A stretch of 64,000 nucleotides of DNA from Bin87 sp965207585 (GTDB lineage Bacteria; Chloroflexota; Dehalococcoidia; Lucifugimonadales; UBA3495). The stretch's first letter is position 1. Every line of letters begins with the position of its first letter. The notes beneath the pieces were generated by a model, which saw only the letters and a program-made list of their open reading frames with translations, was not told the origin of the DNA and did no database searches. The stretch is taken from positions 62,001 through 126,000 of the forward strand of contig CBDBMT010000002.1 of NCBI GenBank assembly GCA_965207585.1, read 5' to 3'. The translations under genes were made by a program, and so were the position numbers. Shown one piece after another: positions 7,627-15,423 of this stretch.

Positions 7627-9141
7627 ATGCCGCCAAAGAATCAAAATCGCACTTTCCACATTCGCCGCAATGCCCCACATAGGCTGGGCTCGCAGAGCGA
7701 CCTCACCCGAGACGGCACTCCACCCCCAATCGTATCCGTTGCAGTCGGCACTGCCGGCTACAAGCGCAGTTGGCGGTGGGCCAGACGCATGGGCGAAGCC
7801 GGGGTCCTGGACCGCGTGCAGAGCCTGATGATGTACGACTGCAACCAGGGCACGATCGACTCTATTGATAACGAAACTCGTTCGATGCGCCGTGTTCGCG
7901 GTGGGCAACTGCCGGTCATAATCCCCGGCTTCCTCCCCAAAGTTGACGGGTTCCTGCGTGACCCCAACGCGTACAAGGATTTCTACGGCCTGATCCACCG
8001 GGATATGGAGCGCATGGTAGACACCGTGGCGCGCCGGTCGGAGGAGGTCGGCTCCCCTCCGCAATTGGTTCTGGAATGGCTGGGCTTTGGCGGACATGCC
8101 AAGCTGGGCGGCGTCCTGCACGGCATGATGCGCGAGCGCTTCCCCGAGGCCACCTTCCTTCCCATCGTTCTTGTGCCCAGCGAAGCGGTGCTCAAGGAGA
8201 ACATGCGCCGCGAGACGTGGGGGGCATACGAGGAAACCATTGGCACCCGCGTGGTACGCAACAGCCGGGGCGTCCAGGAATTGCAGCGTCACCCGGCGCT
8301 GATCACGGACAATAGCCTGTCTCCCAATTTTGAGCGGTTGGACGACAAGCTCGCGATCGCGCTCGCTTCAATGGAAGCCGGAATGCGGTACCAGATTGAC
8401 GCCGGCTCGATGGCGGAAACGGTAACCAGCTTCGGCGATTACTCCAACGGTTGGTTCGGGGTACGCGTGCTGAACCGTCGGGTTGACATCGCCGACACCC
8501 GCAGCGGCTCTCGTCTGTTCGGGCCCTTCCGGGGCCGTGAGATCGTGGTCGTCAATGACAACGCCAAGCAGTTGCCCTTCTCGATCAAGTCCGCGATGTG
8601 GGACATCATGGACCCAAAACGCACGGATCTCCAATTGGCCAAGCATCCTTTCCCCGAAGGCGATACCGTGATGCGCATGGTCATTACCCTGCCGGTGGAA
8701 GCGTCCGGACTGGCAGAAATCGCATCGGACGTCCAGGACCAGATGCACCGCGAAGACTTCGACGTAGCCTACCCGAACCTCATGTGGTCCTTCGCATCGT
8801 CGAACTTCCAGCAGTCGCCGGACGACCGGCACATGCACGTCTCGCTGTTCTTCCCGATGCAGAACGACAACATTCCGACCATCAGCGACATCATGGGCGA
8901 GGACAACACGCCGATGCAGTTGGCCGGTACGTTGGAGTACGCCGGTTTCGGCTCCCGCCACTTTATGCCTCCCGTCAACGGCCACGAGCCCGAATCCCAG
9001 TACGGATACGTGTCACGAGGTCAGCAGGTCCGTATCGAACGGGAGCGGGAGCGCAGTCGCATGGCCGCCACCGAAGAGCGCCAGCCTTACGGGTATGGCA
9101 ACGGCTACGGGAATGGCGCCGGCAACGAGTATGGCCGCTAG
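7627..9141 (+). CDS. Divergent tubulin/FtsZ-superfamily-like protein 2 with Gly/Tyr-rich tail
   Basis: A 504-residue paralogue of the preceding gene. Shared landmarks are VAVGTAG (39-44), MMYDCNQGTID (68-78), GFGGHAKLGG (153-162), FLPIVLVPSEAV (177-188) and ENMRRETWGAYEE (191-203). ALITDNSL (224-231) resembles the purine-contacting asparagine region of FtsZ, and FERLDDKLAIAL (235-246) the start of helix H7. MRMVITLPVEASGLAEI (349-365) and RHMHVSLFFP (401-410) match strands of the FtsZ C-terminal domain. After residue 465 comes a run of Arg/Glu, then a Gly/Asn/Tyr-rich tail (487-504), reminiscent of an FtsZ linker and tail. The GGGTGTG signature is absent. The ATG follows AAAAAGGGGG. The gene has its own promoter and a terminator. 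Confidence 0.62.
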   Translation: MPPKNQNRTFHIRRNAPHRLGSQSDLTRDGTPPPIVSVAVGTAGYKRSWRWARRMGEAGVLDRVQSLMMYDCNQGTIDSIDNETRSMRRVRGGQLPVIIPGFLPKVDGFLRDPNAYKDFYGLIHRDMERMVDTVARRSEEVGSPPQLVLEWLGFGGHAKLGGVLHGMMRERFPEATFLPIVLVPSEAVLKENMRRETWGAYEETIGTRVVRNSRGVQELQRHPALITDNSLSPNFERLDDKLAIALASMEAGMRYQIDAGSMAETVTSFGDYSNGWFGVRVLNRRVDIADTRSGSRLFGPFRGREIVVVNDNAKQLPFSIKSAMWDIMDPKRTDLQLAKHPFPEGDTVMRMVITLPVEASGLAEIASDVQDQMHREDFDVAYPNLMWSFASSNFQQSPDDRHMHVSLFFPMQNDNIPTISDIMGEDNTPMQLAGTLEYAGFGSRHFMPPVNGHEPESQYGYVSRGQQVRIERERERSRMAATEERQPYGYGNGYGNGAGNEYGR

Positions 9142-9168
9142 GCCAATCGCCGAACATCAGACGCAAAA

Positions 9169-9196
9169 GAGGGGCGGGTTCGATGACCCGCCCCTC
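9169..9196. terminator. Bidirectional terminator between convergent genes
   Basis: An 11-bp perfect stem, GAGGGGCGGGT with ACCCGCCCCTC, loops over 6 bases. On the minus strand it is followed by TTTT; on the plus strand by a weak AAGTC. It separates the tubulin-like gene from the convergent flavin monooxygenase. Confidence 0.75.
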
Positions 9197-9249
9197 AAGT
9201 CTGTCCGTATTGGCAACTCGCGCTCGATCGCAGGTTGCCAGGTGACCGG

Positions 9250-10377
9250 TCAGTCGTCGGCCGCCAGCGCATCCCGGCGCGCCTTTTCCTTGAAGTGCGG
9301 AATGATGTATTTGCCGAACAGGCGCAAGGTCTCCATCACTTCGGCATGGGTCACGGGCCCGACCTGAAACAGCGGCATGATCTCGTCAACACCCATGCGC
9401 TCATAGTCTTCGATGTACTTGATGCAATCGTCGGGATCACCGATGCAGAAGCGACCGCCATCATCAATCAATTGGCGCGAAGTGACCTCGTCGGCGCGCG
9501 CGGTGTCGGCGTTGACCGCACGCTGGTAATGCCATTGGTAATCTTCGGGAACCCTGGCGGGGTCGTAGCCCTGCCAAACGTATGAATCGCGAATGCGCTG
9601 CTGCTCCCGATACCAATCGATGATGGTCTCGGCTCGTTCGAAAGCCTTCTGACGGTTCTCCATGCACAGGCCCACCGTGTTTCCGGCGACGCGGGGATAG
9701 ACCAGCTTGGTCGCCGGCTCCGGATTGGCAATGGCATCGCGATAAATCTGGATCAACCCCTCAGCCCGGTCCAGCCCGACGCTGGTTTGCGCCAGACAGC
9801 CCAGACCCTGGCGGCCCACCTTTTCGGCCGTGAACTCCTGGCTTACAGCCTGCCAAATCGGAGGGTGGGGCTTCTGTATGGGCTTGGGGATAACCTCCCG
9901 GGGCGGAATCTGATAGTGCTTGCCTTCAAACCCGAAGCTTTCCTCAGTCCACGCCCCCGGGATGATTTGAAGGTATTCCTCGACCATCTCGGACACGTCC
10001 GCCAGGTCTGATCCGTAGGGGAGCATCTGGTAAGGATAGCCGGAGCGGCCGATTCCCAGATCCACACGCCCCCCGGAGATCACGTCCAGCGTCGCCATGC
10101 GCGAGGCGACGTTCAGCGGGTGGTGCAACGGCGCCAGCACCACGGCTATGCCCAATCGCATATTGGTGGTGCGCTGGCTCAACGCCGCGAGGGTGATGTC
10201 CGGCGCGCTGGAGTGGGACCATTCAGAGCGGAAATGATGCTCGACGAACCACACGGAGGTCATGCCGATCTCCTCCGCGAAGCACACCTGCTCCATCATT
10301 TCCTGGAACTTGCGGGTTTCGCTCTCGTCGTCCCAGGGCTTGGGTACCTGGATTTGGTAGAAAAGGCCGAGATCCAT
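9250..10377 (-). CDS. LLM-class flavin-dependent oxidoreductase (luciferase-like monooxygenase)
   Basis: A 375-residue bacterial-luciferase-fold TIM barrel. Typical signatures are WFVEHHF (43-49), the MRLGIAVV...HHPLNVA strand and loop (73-91), and SGGRVDLGIGR (101-111). The C-terminal part carries GDPDDCIKYIEDY, the usual flavin/phosphate-binding end. These enzymes use FMNH2 or F420H2 to oxidise or cleave organic substrates; the cofactor cannot be settled by eye. The start ATG follows GGGAGAG. Multiple paralogues of this family are a known hallmark of SAR202-like Chloroflexota. Confidence 0.88.
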   Translation of the reverse strand: MDLGLFYQIQVPKPWDDESETRKFQEMMEQVCFAEEIGMTSVWFVEHHFRSEWSHSSAPDITLAALSQRTTNMRLGIAVVLAPLHHPLNVASRMATLDVISGGRVDLGIGRSGYPYQMLPYGSDLADVSEMVEEYLQIIPGAWTEESFGFEGKHYQIPPREVIPKPIQKPHPPIWQAVSQEFTAEKVGRQGLGCLAQTSVGLDRAEGLIQIYRDAIANPEPATKLVYPRVAGNTVGLCMENRQKAFERAETIIDWYREQQRIRDSYVWQGYDPARVPEDYQWHYQRAVNADTARADEVTSRQLIDDGGRFCIGDPDDCIKYIEDYERMGVDEIMPLFQVGPVTHAEVMETLRLFGKYIIPHFKEKARRDALAADD

Positions 10378-10452
10378 TTCGTTGCTCTCCCTGCGACTAA
10401 CCGCAACTAGCCATTCGTTGGCTGATTGTAGCAGACTGACATCGCCCAAATA

Positions 10453-10473
10453 GGGGCGGTTTTAATCCGCCCC
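10453..10473 (-). terminator. GGGGCGG-type terminator after NHL protein
   Basis: GGGGCGG and CCGCCCC form a 7-bp stem around a 7-base loop. On the minus strand it is followed by TATTTGG. It lies about 30 bases after the stop of the NHL-repeat gene. Confidence 0.5.
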
Positions 10474-10503
10474 CAGTAGCAGTACGGTCGCATCCCGCGA
10501 TAC

Positions 10504-11388
10504 TCAGCTGCGGCCGTATTTGTCCACGGCCCGGTCGCCGGTCAATGCCAGGAAAATGTCCCCGTGGGCATCGCACCAGATGCCGTGGGCAGACCGGCTG
10601 TCCCAGCGCGCCAGCACGTTGCCGTCCCGGTCGAATATCGCCACGCGCGGTGGGTGCGACTCGTCCAGGGGCGCCAGCTGGCTGACCACGAAATCTCCCT
10701 CTGGCGTCTCGGCGATGTCGGTGGGACGGCAGGTGTCGGTCCACATCGTCAGAAAGTCGCCGGAGGTGTTGAACACCTGGATGCGGCTGTTTTCCCGGTC
10801 GCAGACGTAAACTCGGTCGTCCCGCGTGACCAGCAGGCTGTGCGGCAGGTGGAACTCATAGGGATGTTCCTTGCCCGGCTTGCCCCAGGAATACTTGAGC
10901 CGGCCGTCGTTGTCGAACCGATGGATGCGGGCGTTGCGGTAGCCGTCTGCCACGTACAAGTCGCCGCTGGGAGATGGCACCAGCTCCGCCGGGTAGTTGA
11001 AGGGCCCGGCAGCCCGGGGAACCAACGCGCCGGCAACCTCGCAGCCGGTGTCGGAATGCACGCCGTTGCGCCCCAGCATCTGGATGGGCTTTCCGTCCAG
11101 CGTATACATGATGCAGGTCGACGTGTCCCGGTCGGTCAGGTAAACGATGTCATCCTCGATGTAAAACCCGTGGGCGTAGACGAACCCGCCGTTGCCCCAA
11201 CCGCTTTTGAACGAGCCGTCATTGCGGTCGAAAATCGCGATGGGAGGGTCCGCCCGGTGGAAGGCGTAGATGTCGCCGGCCGAGTCGCTGGCCAGCGCGC
11301 TGACGGCGCCCAGAGGATGCGCGTCGGGCATTTTGGCCCAGTCGGACGTCAGAGTGTAGGTATGCTTTCCGCTTCCGACGGTGGTCAT
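10504..11388 (-). CDS. NHL-repeat six-bladed beta-propeller protein
   Basis: A 294-residue propeller with repeated NHL blades, for example GDLYVADGYRNARIHRFD and DRVYVCDRENSRIQVF. The order and spacing resemble the peptidyl-alpha-hydroxyglycine lyase-like branch of the family, for which no substrate can be claimed here. No signal peptide is visible after the chosen start (ATG following GGAGGCCAAACT). It lies downstream of the E1 beta gene, separated by a hairpin, so it may be a separate transcript. A paralogue of similar length is present at 57499-58419. Confidence 0.8.
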   Translation of the reverse strand: MTTVGSGKHTYTLTSDWAKMPDAHPLGAVSALASDSAGDIYAFHRADPPIAIFDRNDGSFKSGWGNGGFVYAHGFYIEDDIVYLTDRDTSTCIMYTLDGKPIQMLGRNGVHSDTGCEVAGALVPRAAGPFNYPAELVPSPSGDLYVADGYRNARIHRFDNDGRLKYSWGKPGKEHPYEFHLPHSLLVTRDDRVYVCDRENSRIQVFNTSGDFLTMWTDTCRPTDIAETPEGDFVVSQLAPLDESHPPRVAIFDRDGNVLARWDSRSAHGIWCDAHGDIFLALTGDRAVDKYGRS

Positions 11389-11434
11389 AGTTTGGCCTCC
11401 AGAATTGGTCGAACTGATCATCGCACAAAAGTAA

Positions 11435-11455
11435 GGGCGGGTTTGCGGCCCGCCC
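11435..11455 (-). terminator. GGGCGGG-type terminator after E1 beta
   Basis: GGGCGGG and CCCGCCC pair around a 7-base loop. On the minus strand the stem is followed by TTACTTTTG. It ends the dehydrogenase operon before the NHL gene. Confidence 0.6.
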
Positions 11456-11468
11456 CAGTGGTTTCCGG

Positions 11469-12524
11469 CTACGCCATCAATCTGCGAGCGGTGTTGATCA
11501 CTCGCTCGGCGTTGGGCAGGTAAACGTTTTCCAGCGCGCGGCTGTACGGGACCGGCGTGTGGGGCGGCGTGACCCGCGAGGGCGGCGCGTCCAGGTAATC
11601 GAACGCCTCCTCGGCGACGCGGGCGCAGATGTCGGAGGAAATGCTGCACACCGGCGTGTCCTCGTCCACCACCAGCAGGCGGTGGGTGCGGCGCACCGAG
11701 TCCAACACGTGGTCGTAATCTATGGGCGACACGCTCAACAGGTCGATGACCTCGGCGTTGATGCCCTCCTTGGCCAACTCCTCGGCGGCTTCCACGGCGA
11801 CCCAGGTCATCTTGCTGATGCCGACCAGTGTAATGTCGGTACCGGGGCGCACGGTCCGGGCCTTGCCGAGGGGCAAGGTGTACATGTCCTCGGGCACCGG
11901 ACAGGTCTCGCCATACAGTCCCTTGTGTTCAAAGAACACTACCGGGTCGTCGTCGCGAATCGCGGAGAGCAGCAATCCCTTGGCGGTATACGCGTCGGAC
12001 GGGCAAACTCCCTTGAGACCAGGGATATGGCTGAACAGTGAGTAAAAAGATTCCGAGTGCTGGGCCGCGCTGCCAAACCCGGCGCCGATGCGGGTCAGCA
12101 TGACGAAGGGCACCTTGACCTGGCCGCCGAACATGTAGCGCATCTTGGCGGCGTTGTTCAGCAGTTGGTCCATGCAGACGCCCACGAAGTCGACGAACAT
12201 CAGCTCGGCGACGGCGCGCATTCCCGTCGAGGCGGCGCCGATGGCAGTCCCGACAAAGGCCGCTTCCGAAAGCGGCGTATCCAGTACCCGCTCGTTTCCG
12301 AACTCCTGGATCAAACCCCGGGTGGTGCGGAAAGCGCCGCCCCAGGCATCGACGATTCCAAGGTGCTCGCGGCCGGCGCCGCCGGCGATTTCCTCGCCCA
12401 TGATGATGACGGTTTCGTCGCGGCGCATTTCTTGAAGCAGAGCCTCATTAATGGCTTCACGCGTCTGGATTTCACGGGTCTCCCCCGGCGGGGGAAGCAT
12501 GGGGGTTTCGGTCAGAGTTGTCAT
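11469..12524 (-). CDS. 2-oxoacid dehydrogenase E1 component, beta subunit (pyruvate/acetoin type)
   Basis: A 351-residue E1 beta subunit. Motifs include MGEEIA (42-47), DTPLSEAAFVG (82-92), GMRAVAELMFVDF with the ThDP-activating glutamate E107, and the QHSESFYSLFSHIPGLKG segment. With the alpha subunit it decarboxylates a 2-oxoacid, or splits acetoin, on thiamine diphosphate and passes the acyl group to a lipoyl E2. The start follows CTGGGAGGCTGAAC. It is separated from its alpha partner by two small unrelated genes. No E2 or E3 gene lies in the window, so the precise complex is unresolved. Confidence 0.9.
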   Translation of the reverse strand: MTTLTETPMLPPPGETREIQTREAINEALLQEMRRDETVIIMGEEIAGGAGREHLGIVDAWGGAFRTTRGLIQEFGNERVLDTPLSEAAFVGTAIGAASTGMRAVAELMFVDFVGVCMDQLLNNAAKMRYMFGGQVKVPFVMLTRIGAGFGSAAQHSESFYSLFSHIPGLKGVCPSDAYTAKGLLLSAIRDDDPVVFFEHKGLYGETCPVPEDMYTLPLGKARTVRPGTDITLVGISKMTWVAVEAAEELAKEGINAEVIDLLSVSPIDYDHVLDSVRRTHRLLVVDEDTPVCSISSDICARVAEEAFDYLDAPPSRVTPPHTPVPYSRALENVYLPNAERVINTARRLMA

Positions 12525-12526
12525 GT

Positions 12527-12787
12527 TCAGCCTCCCAGGGGAGTGATGTTGACTGCGCCGTCAGTAATGGCGTCGATGGTGATGCGGTGGTTCCATAGAA
12601 ATTCCATGCCGAGGAGGGGTTCGGTGATCGACAGGCCCAGACGGTTCATGTATCGGTTCGGAAGCAGCAATTGACCAGTGAAGCCGGTGTCCAGTATGAA
12701 CTGGATAGTGTGCGGTTTGCTTTGGTTGTCCAACACAGTGACCGGAACGAACGGCTTGCGCCGGGCGTCTACTCTGCCCGGGGTCAT
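12527..12787 (-). CDS. Retropepsin-like (clan AA) aspartic protease, single-domain
   Basis: An 86-residue protein with the hallmark FILDTGFTGQLLLP: one Asp-Thr-Gly catalytic motif (D33) within a hydrophobic strand, as in single-domain retropepsin-like proteins that act as dimers. The following segment GMEFLWNHRITID matches the usual second-half strand and W/L-G region. Its substrate is unknown. It overlaps the upstream 96-residue gene by ATGA and ends 2 bases before the E1 beta start, so it is translated in the dehydrogenase operon. Comparable small proteases commonly pair with a short partner in Chloroflexota and cyanobacteria (from general knowledge). Confidence 0.7.
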   Translation of the reverse strand: MTPGRVDARRKPFVPVTVLDNQSKPHTIQFILDTGFTGQLLLPNRYMNRLGLSITEPLLGMEFLWNHRITIDAITDGAVNITPLGG

Positions 12788-13074
12788 AGCTCTGGCTCCT
12801 CATGCCACCCCAGGAATATGGGAGCGGAGTAACCGACCCGGATCATGTACCCACAGGGGTCGGGAACTCGTTTCTTCAACTTGTGAGTGGCATCAAGCAT
12901 ATTCTCGGCAATCTCGTACTCCCCGCTGTACACGTCCACGTACACGAACCTGCCGATGTCCTTTTCGGTCATCAGCGGTCTGATTTTTTTGCGGTATATC
13001 AGCTTGCCCAGCGCAGAGATTTCGACGTCGGTCAGATTTGGTTGGCCCTTGCCAATGTCCATGACCATGTTCAT
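12784..13074 (-). CDS. Small partner protein of the retropepsin-like protease
   Basis: A 96-residue protein with no signal peptide or membrane segment. The middle carries GRFVYVDVYSGEYEIAENML, a pattern I associate with short proteins encoded next to clan AA proteases, then a helix and GYMIRVGY. The function is unknown; a substrate-adaptor or antitoxin-like role is a guess. It lies 16 bases after the E1 alpha stop and overlaps the protease by 4 bases, an arrangement that implies translational coupling. Confidence 0.65.
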   Translation of the reverse strand: MNMVMDIGKGQPNLTDVEISALGKLIYRKKIRPLMTEKDIGRFVYVDVYSGEYEIAENMLDATHKLKKRVPDPCGYMIRVGYSAPIFLGWHEEPEL

Positions 13075-13090
13075 GCCCTGCCGATGCGCG

Positions 13091-14101
13091 CTACACCGGC
13101 ATGTTCGCGCCGCGACGCATCATGTCGACCGGGTAGTCGGCATAAACATCCTCGTAGATCTCGTGGGGCTCGGGCAGCGGGCTGGCGTCGGCGAATGCCA
13201 CCGCTTCTTCCATCAGCACGCGCGCTTCCTCGTCCATCTGATCCAGCTCTTCGGCCGTAATGACGTTGCCCTGGGCGACCATGTGGTTTCGGAAGGTCAG
13301 CAGCGGGTCGCGGGCCCTCCAGTGGTCTTCCTCTTCCTTGGTGCGATAGGTGAGCGGATTGTCGAAAACGGTGTGGCCGTAGTAGCGGTAAGTGCGGGCT
13401 TCCAACAGGGCCGGACCGTCGCCGGCGCGGGCGCGGGACACGGCTTCTCCGGCCGCTTCATACACTGCCAACACGTCCATGCCGTCGACGTGGAAGCCGG
13501 GCATGTCGTAGGACGCGGCCCGGTCAGCCACATTGGCCACGGAAAGACCGTACTCCACCGGCGTGGATTCGGCGTAGCCGTTGTTCTCGCAGCAGAAGAT
13601 CACCGGCAGTTTCCAAACGGACGCCAGGTTCATGCACTCGTGGAGCACACCCTGATTGGCGCCGCCGTCGCCGAAAAACGCCACGGCGACGCGACCCAGC
13701 TTTTGGATCTTGGACGTCAGCGCAGCGCCCACGGCCAGCGGGACACTGCCCGCGACGATGCCGTTGGTTCCCAGCATACCCTTGCTCATATCGGCGATGT
13801 GCATGGAGCCGCCCTTGCCCTTGTTGGGGCCATGGCTCCGACCGAAAAGCTCGGCCATCATCAGCTTCGGGTCCACGCCCTTGGCGATGCAGTGGCCGTG
13901 ACCGCGGTGGGTGCTGCCGATGTAGTCGTCGTCGGACAGATGAGCGCAAACACCGGTCGGGACCGCTTCCTGCCCGACGGACGAGTGGACCGACGCAGAC
14001 ATCCCGCGCTGACCGGTCTCAGGCACGCCACGTTCCTCGAAGTGACGGATGGTAGTCATCGTTCGGTAAAGTTTCAGCAAGGTGTCGCGGTCGAGTTCCA
14101 T
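13091..14101 (-). CDS. 2-oxoacid dehydrogenase E1 component, alpha subunit (pyruvate/acetoin type)
   Basis: A 336-residue E1 alpha subunit. The ThDP motif is GDGGANQG (144-151) closed by ENN (172-174). SSVGQEAVPTGV (40-51) and STHRGHGHCIAKG (63-75) are family signatures, and the phosphorylation-loop-like YRYYGHTVFDNP region follows. The sequence style is closest to acetoin dehydrogenase AcoA or bacterial PdhA. The ATG is preceded by AAGGAG; a longer upstream reading lacks a ribosome site. It opens the operon E1 alpha, 96-aa protein, protease, E1 beta. Confidence 0.9.
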   Translation of the reverse strand: MELDRDTLLKLYRTMTTIRHFEERGVPETGQRGMSASVHSSVGQEAVPTGVCAHLSDDDYIGSTHRGHGHCIAKGVDPKLMMAELFGRSHGPNKGKGGSMHIADMSKGMLGTNGIVAGSVPLAVGAALTSKIQKLGRVAVAFFGDGGANQGVLHECMNLASVWKLPVIFCCENNGYAESTPVEYGLSVANVADRAASYDMPGFHVDGMDVLAVYEAAGEAVSRARAGDGPALLEARTYRYYGHTVFDNPLTYRTKEEEDHWRARDPLLTFRNHMVAQGNVITAEELDQMDEEARVLMEEAVAFADASPLPEPHEIYEDVYADYPVDMMRRGANMPV

Positions 14102-14159
14102 GGCAACACACTCCTTGTGACGCAGAGGTTTTTCGAGGGGGCGCGCCCCTGTTGCAACA

Positions 14160-14186
14160 AAAGCCGACGGATGCAACGCCGGCTTT
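14160..14186 (-). terminator. Terminator after the SAM hydrolase gene
   Basis: AAAGCCG and CGGCTTT pair around a 13-base loop on the minus strand and run into TTTTGTTG. It separates the SAM adenosyltransferase/SecG/GatB transcript from the dehydrogenase operon. Confidence 0.5.
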
Positions 14187-14191
14187 AGGAT

Positions 14192-14213
14192 GGCCCCATA
14201 GTAGCATGGGGCC
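14192..14213. other. Perfect hairpin, possibly part of the terminator region
   Basis: GGCCCCAT and ATGGGGCC form an 8-bp stem over a 6-base loop. It sits directly before the terminator hairpin. It may add to termination or belong to the leader of the E1 alpha gene. Confidence 0.4.
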
Positions 14214-14299
14214 GGGCCGTGTCAACAAGAGTTACGCGCCCGCGTTCTCGCTTTCACCAGCCATCGAGTACGAGCTCGCGAATACAGCACGTCGGTGAA

Positions 14300-15148
14300 T
14301 CAACCGATGCGCAACACGACTTCCGTTCCGCTCCCGGCGCGGAGCGCTGCCGAAGCGTTGCCATCTACCAGCGCTACCTCCAGTCGTCCGTGGCTGCCCA
14401 GCAATGCTTTCAAGCCTCCGCCGCGCGGCTCGTGGAACGTGCGGGACAAACCGGCAATTTCGCTTCCGGCGATGCTGACCGACGCATCGGCTTCACGGCC
14501 GATTATGCCCATGTCGGCCAGTACGTCCGCGGTGATATCGCTGACCAGGTTCCCGAAGGCATCGGCGAAGATGATTTCGCCGCGAACCGCGCCGCCCTCC
14601 GGTCGTGGGATGGGCAGCGAAAGGGCGGTGATGGTGTTGGTCGGCTCGCCCAGCGCGTCGGGCACAACTCCGGTCGACAGGTGAGCAGCCGCGGGGGCAA
14701 AAACGTCGCGGCCGTGGAACGTGGCGCTGACGGGATGGCGCCAATACGCGAGGTTGGTCAATCGCCAGACCCGGCAACCGTCAGGTACGTCCTGTGGTCC
14801 CGTTGTGCCGATGTCGCCGAAACCGGGTTCGTGCGTGCGGCACACCATGGTCAATAGCCCGTTGTCCGGCGCGACGAAGCGATAGTGAGGCGTTCGCAGG
14901 AGGATGGCCGGTCGGTCGGTTCCCACCCCGGGGTCGACGACGGCAACAAAAATGCTGCCGTCCGGGAAGTAGGGGCAAGCATCAGCCAAGGCTACCGCGC
15001 CGTGGCGCACATCCTGAGGGGCGATGCCATGGGTGAGATCGATGACCACCGCTTCCGGATTAATCGAAAAAATGACCCCGCGCATCATGCCCACGTAGGC
15101 ATCGGCGAGGCCAAAGTCGGTGGCGAGAACTATAGGCGGATCAGACAC
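14300..15148 (-). CDS. S-adenosyl-L-methionine hydroxide adenosyltransferase (SAM hydrolase, DUF62)
   Basis: A 282-residue member of the fluorinase/chlorinase/DUF62 family. The water-activating set of the hydroxide type is present: D72 in VVDPGVGT, R79 and H145 in TFHGRDVFAPAAAHL. TDFG near the N terminus and APDNGLL (93-99) bind the nucleoside. The family splits SAM into adenosine and methionine; the halogenase insert loop is not evident. Translation begins at GTG. The SecG gene lies 33 bases upstream on the same strand, so the genes are likely co-transcribed. Confidence 0.88.
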   Translation of the reverse strand: MSDPPIVLATDFGLADAYVGMMRGVIFSINPEAVVIDLTHGIAPQDVRHGAVALADACPYFPDGSIFVAVVDPGVGTDRPAILLRTPHYRFVAPDNGLLTMVCRTHEPGFGDIGTTGPQDVPDGCRVWRLTNLAYWRHPVSATFHGRDVFAPAAAHLSTGVVPDALGEPTNTITALSLPIPRPEGGAVRGEIIFADAFGNLVSDITADVLADMGIIGREADASVSIAGSEIAGLSRTFHEPRGGGLKALLGSHGRLEVALVDGNASAALRAGSGTEVVLRIG

Positions 15149-15181
15149 TCAGACCCGTACCGGCTCGACGCGTAGTCGGAA

Positions 15182-15394
15182 TCAGGTGAAACGCGCGCTC
15201 AGGACCGATACCAGCAGAAACACCACGATCAGCGCGATGGTCAGCTGGAACATGGTGCGTTCCAGGCCGCGCCGCGTACGCACGGTGTTCTGGGCGCTGC
15301 CAAACATCCCACTCCCAGCCTCCCGGACCTGGGACAGGATGATCAGGACAAGCACAATAGACGTGACGATCTGGGCAATGTTGAGCAGGCTCAT
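15182..15394 (-). CDS. secG: Preprotein translocase subunit SecG
   Basis: A 70-residue protein with two hydrophobic segments (about 5-22 and 49-66) flanking the conserved loop that carries GSGMFGSA and a basic RTRRGLER segment. Length and layout match SecG of the SecYEG channel. It starts at an ATG preceded by CGGAGAATC. It lies between gatB and the SAM hydrolase. Confidence 0.9.
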   Translation of the reverse strand: MSLLNIAQIVTSIVLVLIILSQVREAGSGMFGSAQNTVRTRRGLERTMFQLTIALIVVFLLVSVLSARFT

Positions 15395-15423
15395 CGCGAT
15401 TCTCCGAAGACTATTTTACCACG

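Noticed and set aside
6003..9141. Calling the pair FtsZ or a GTPase outright
   Set aside because: The GGGTGTG loop and the T7 catalytic residues are missing, so only fold-level similarity is proposed.
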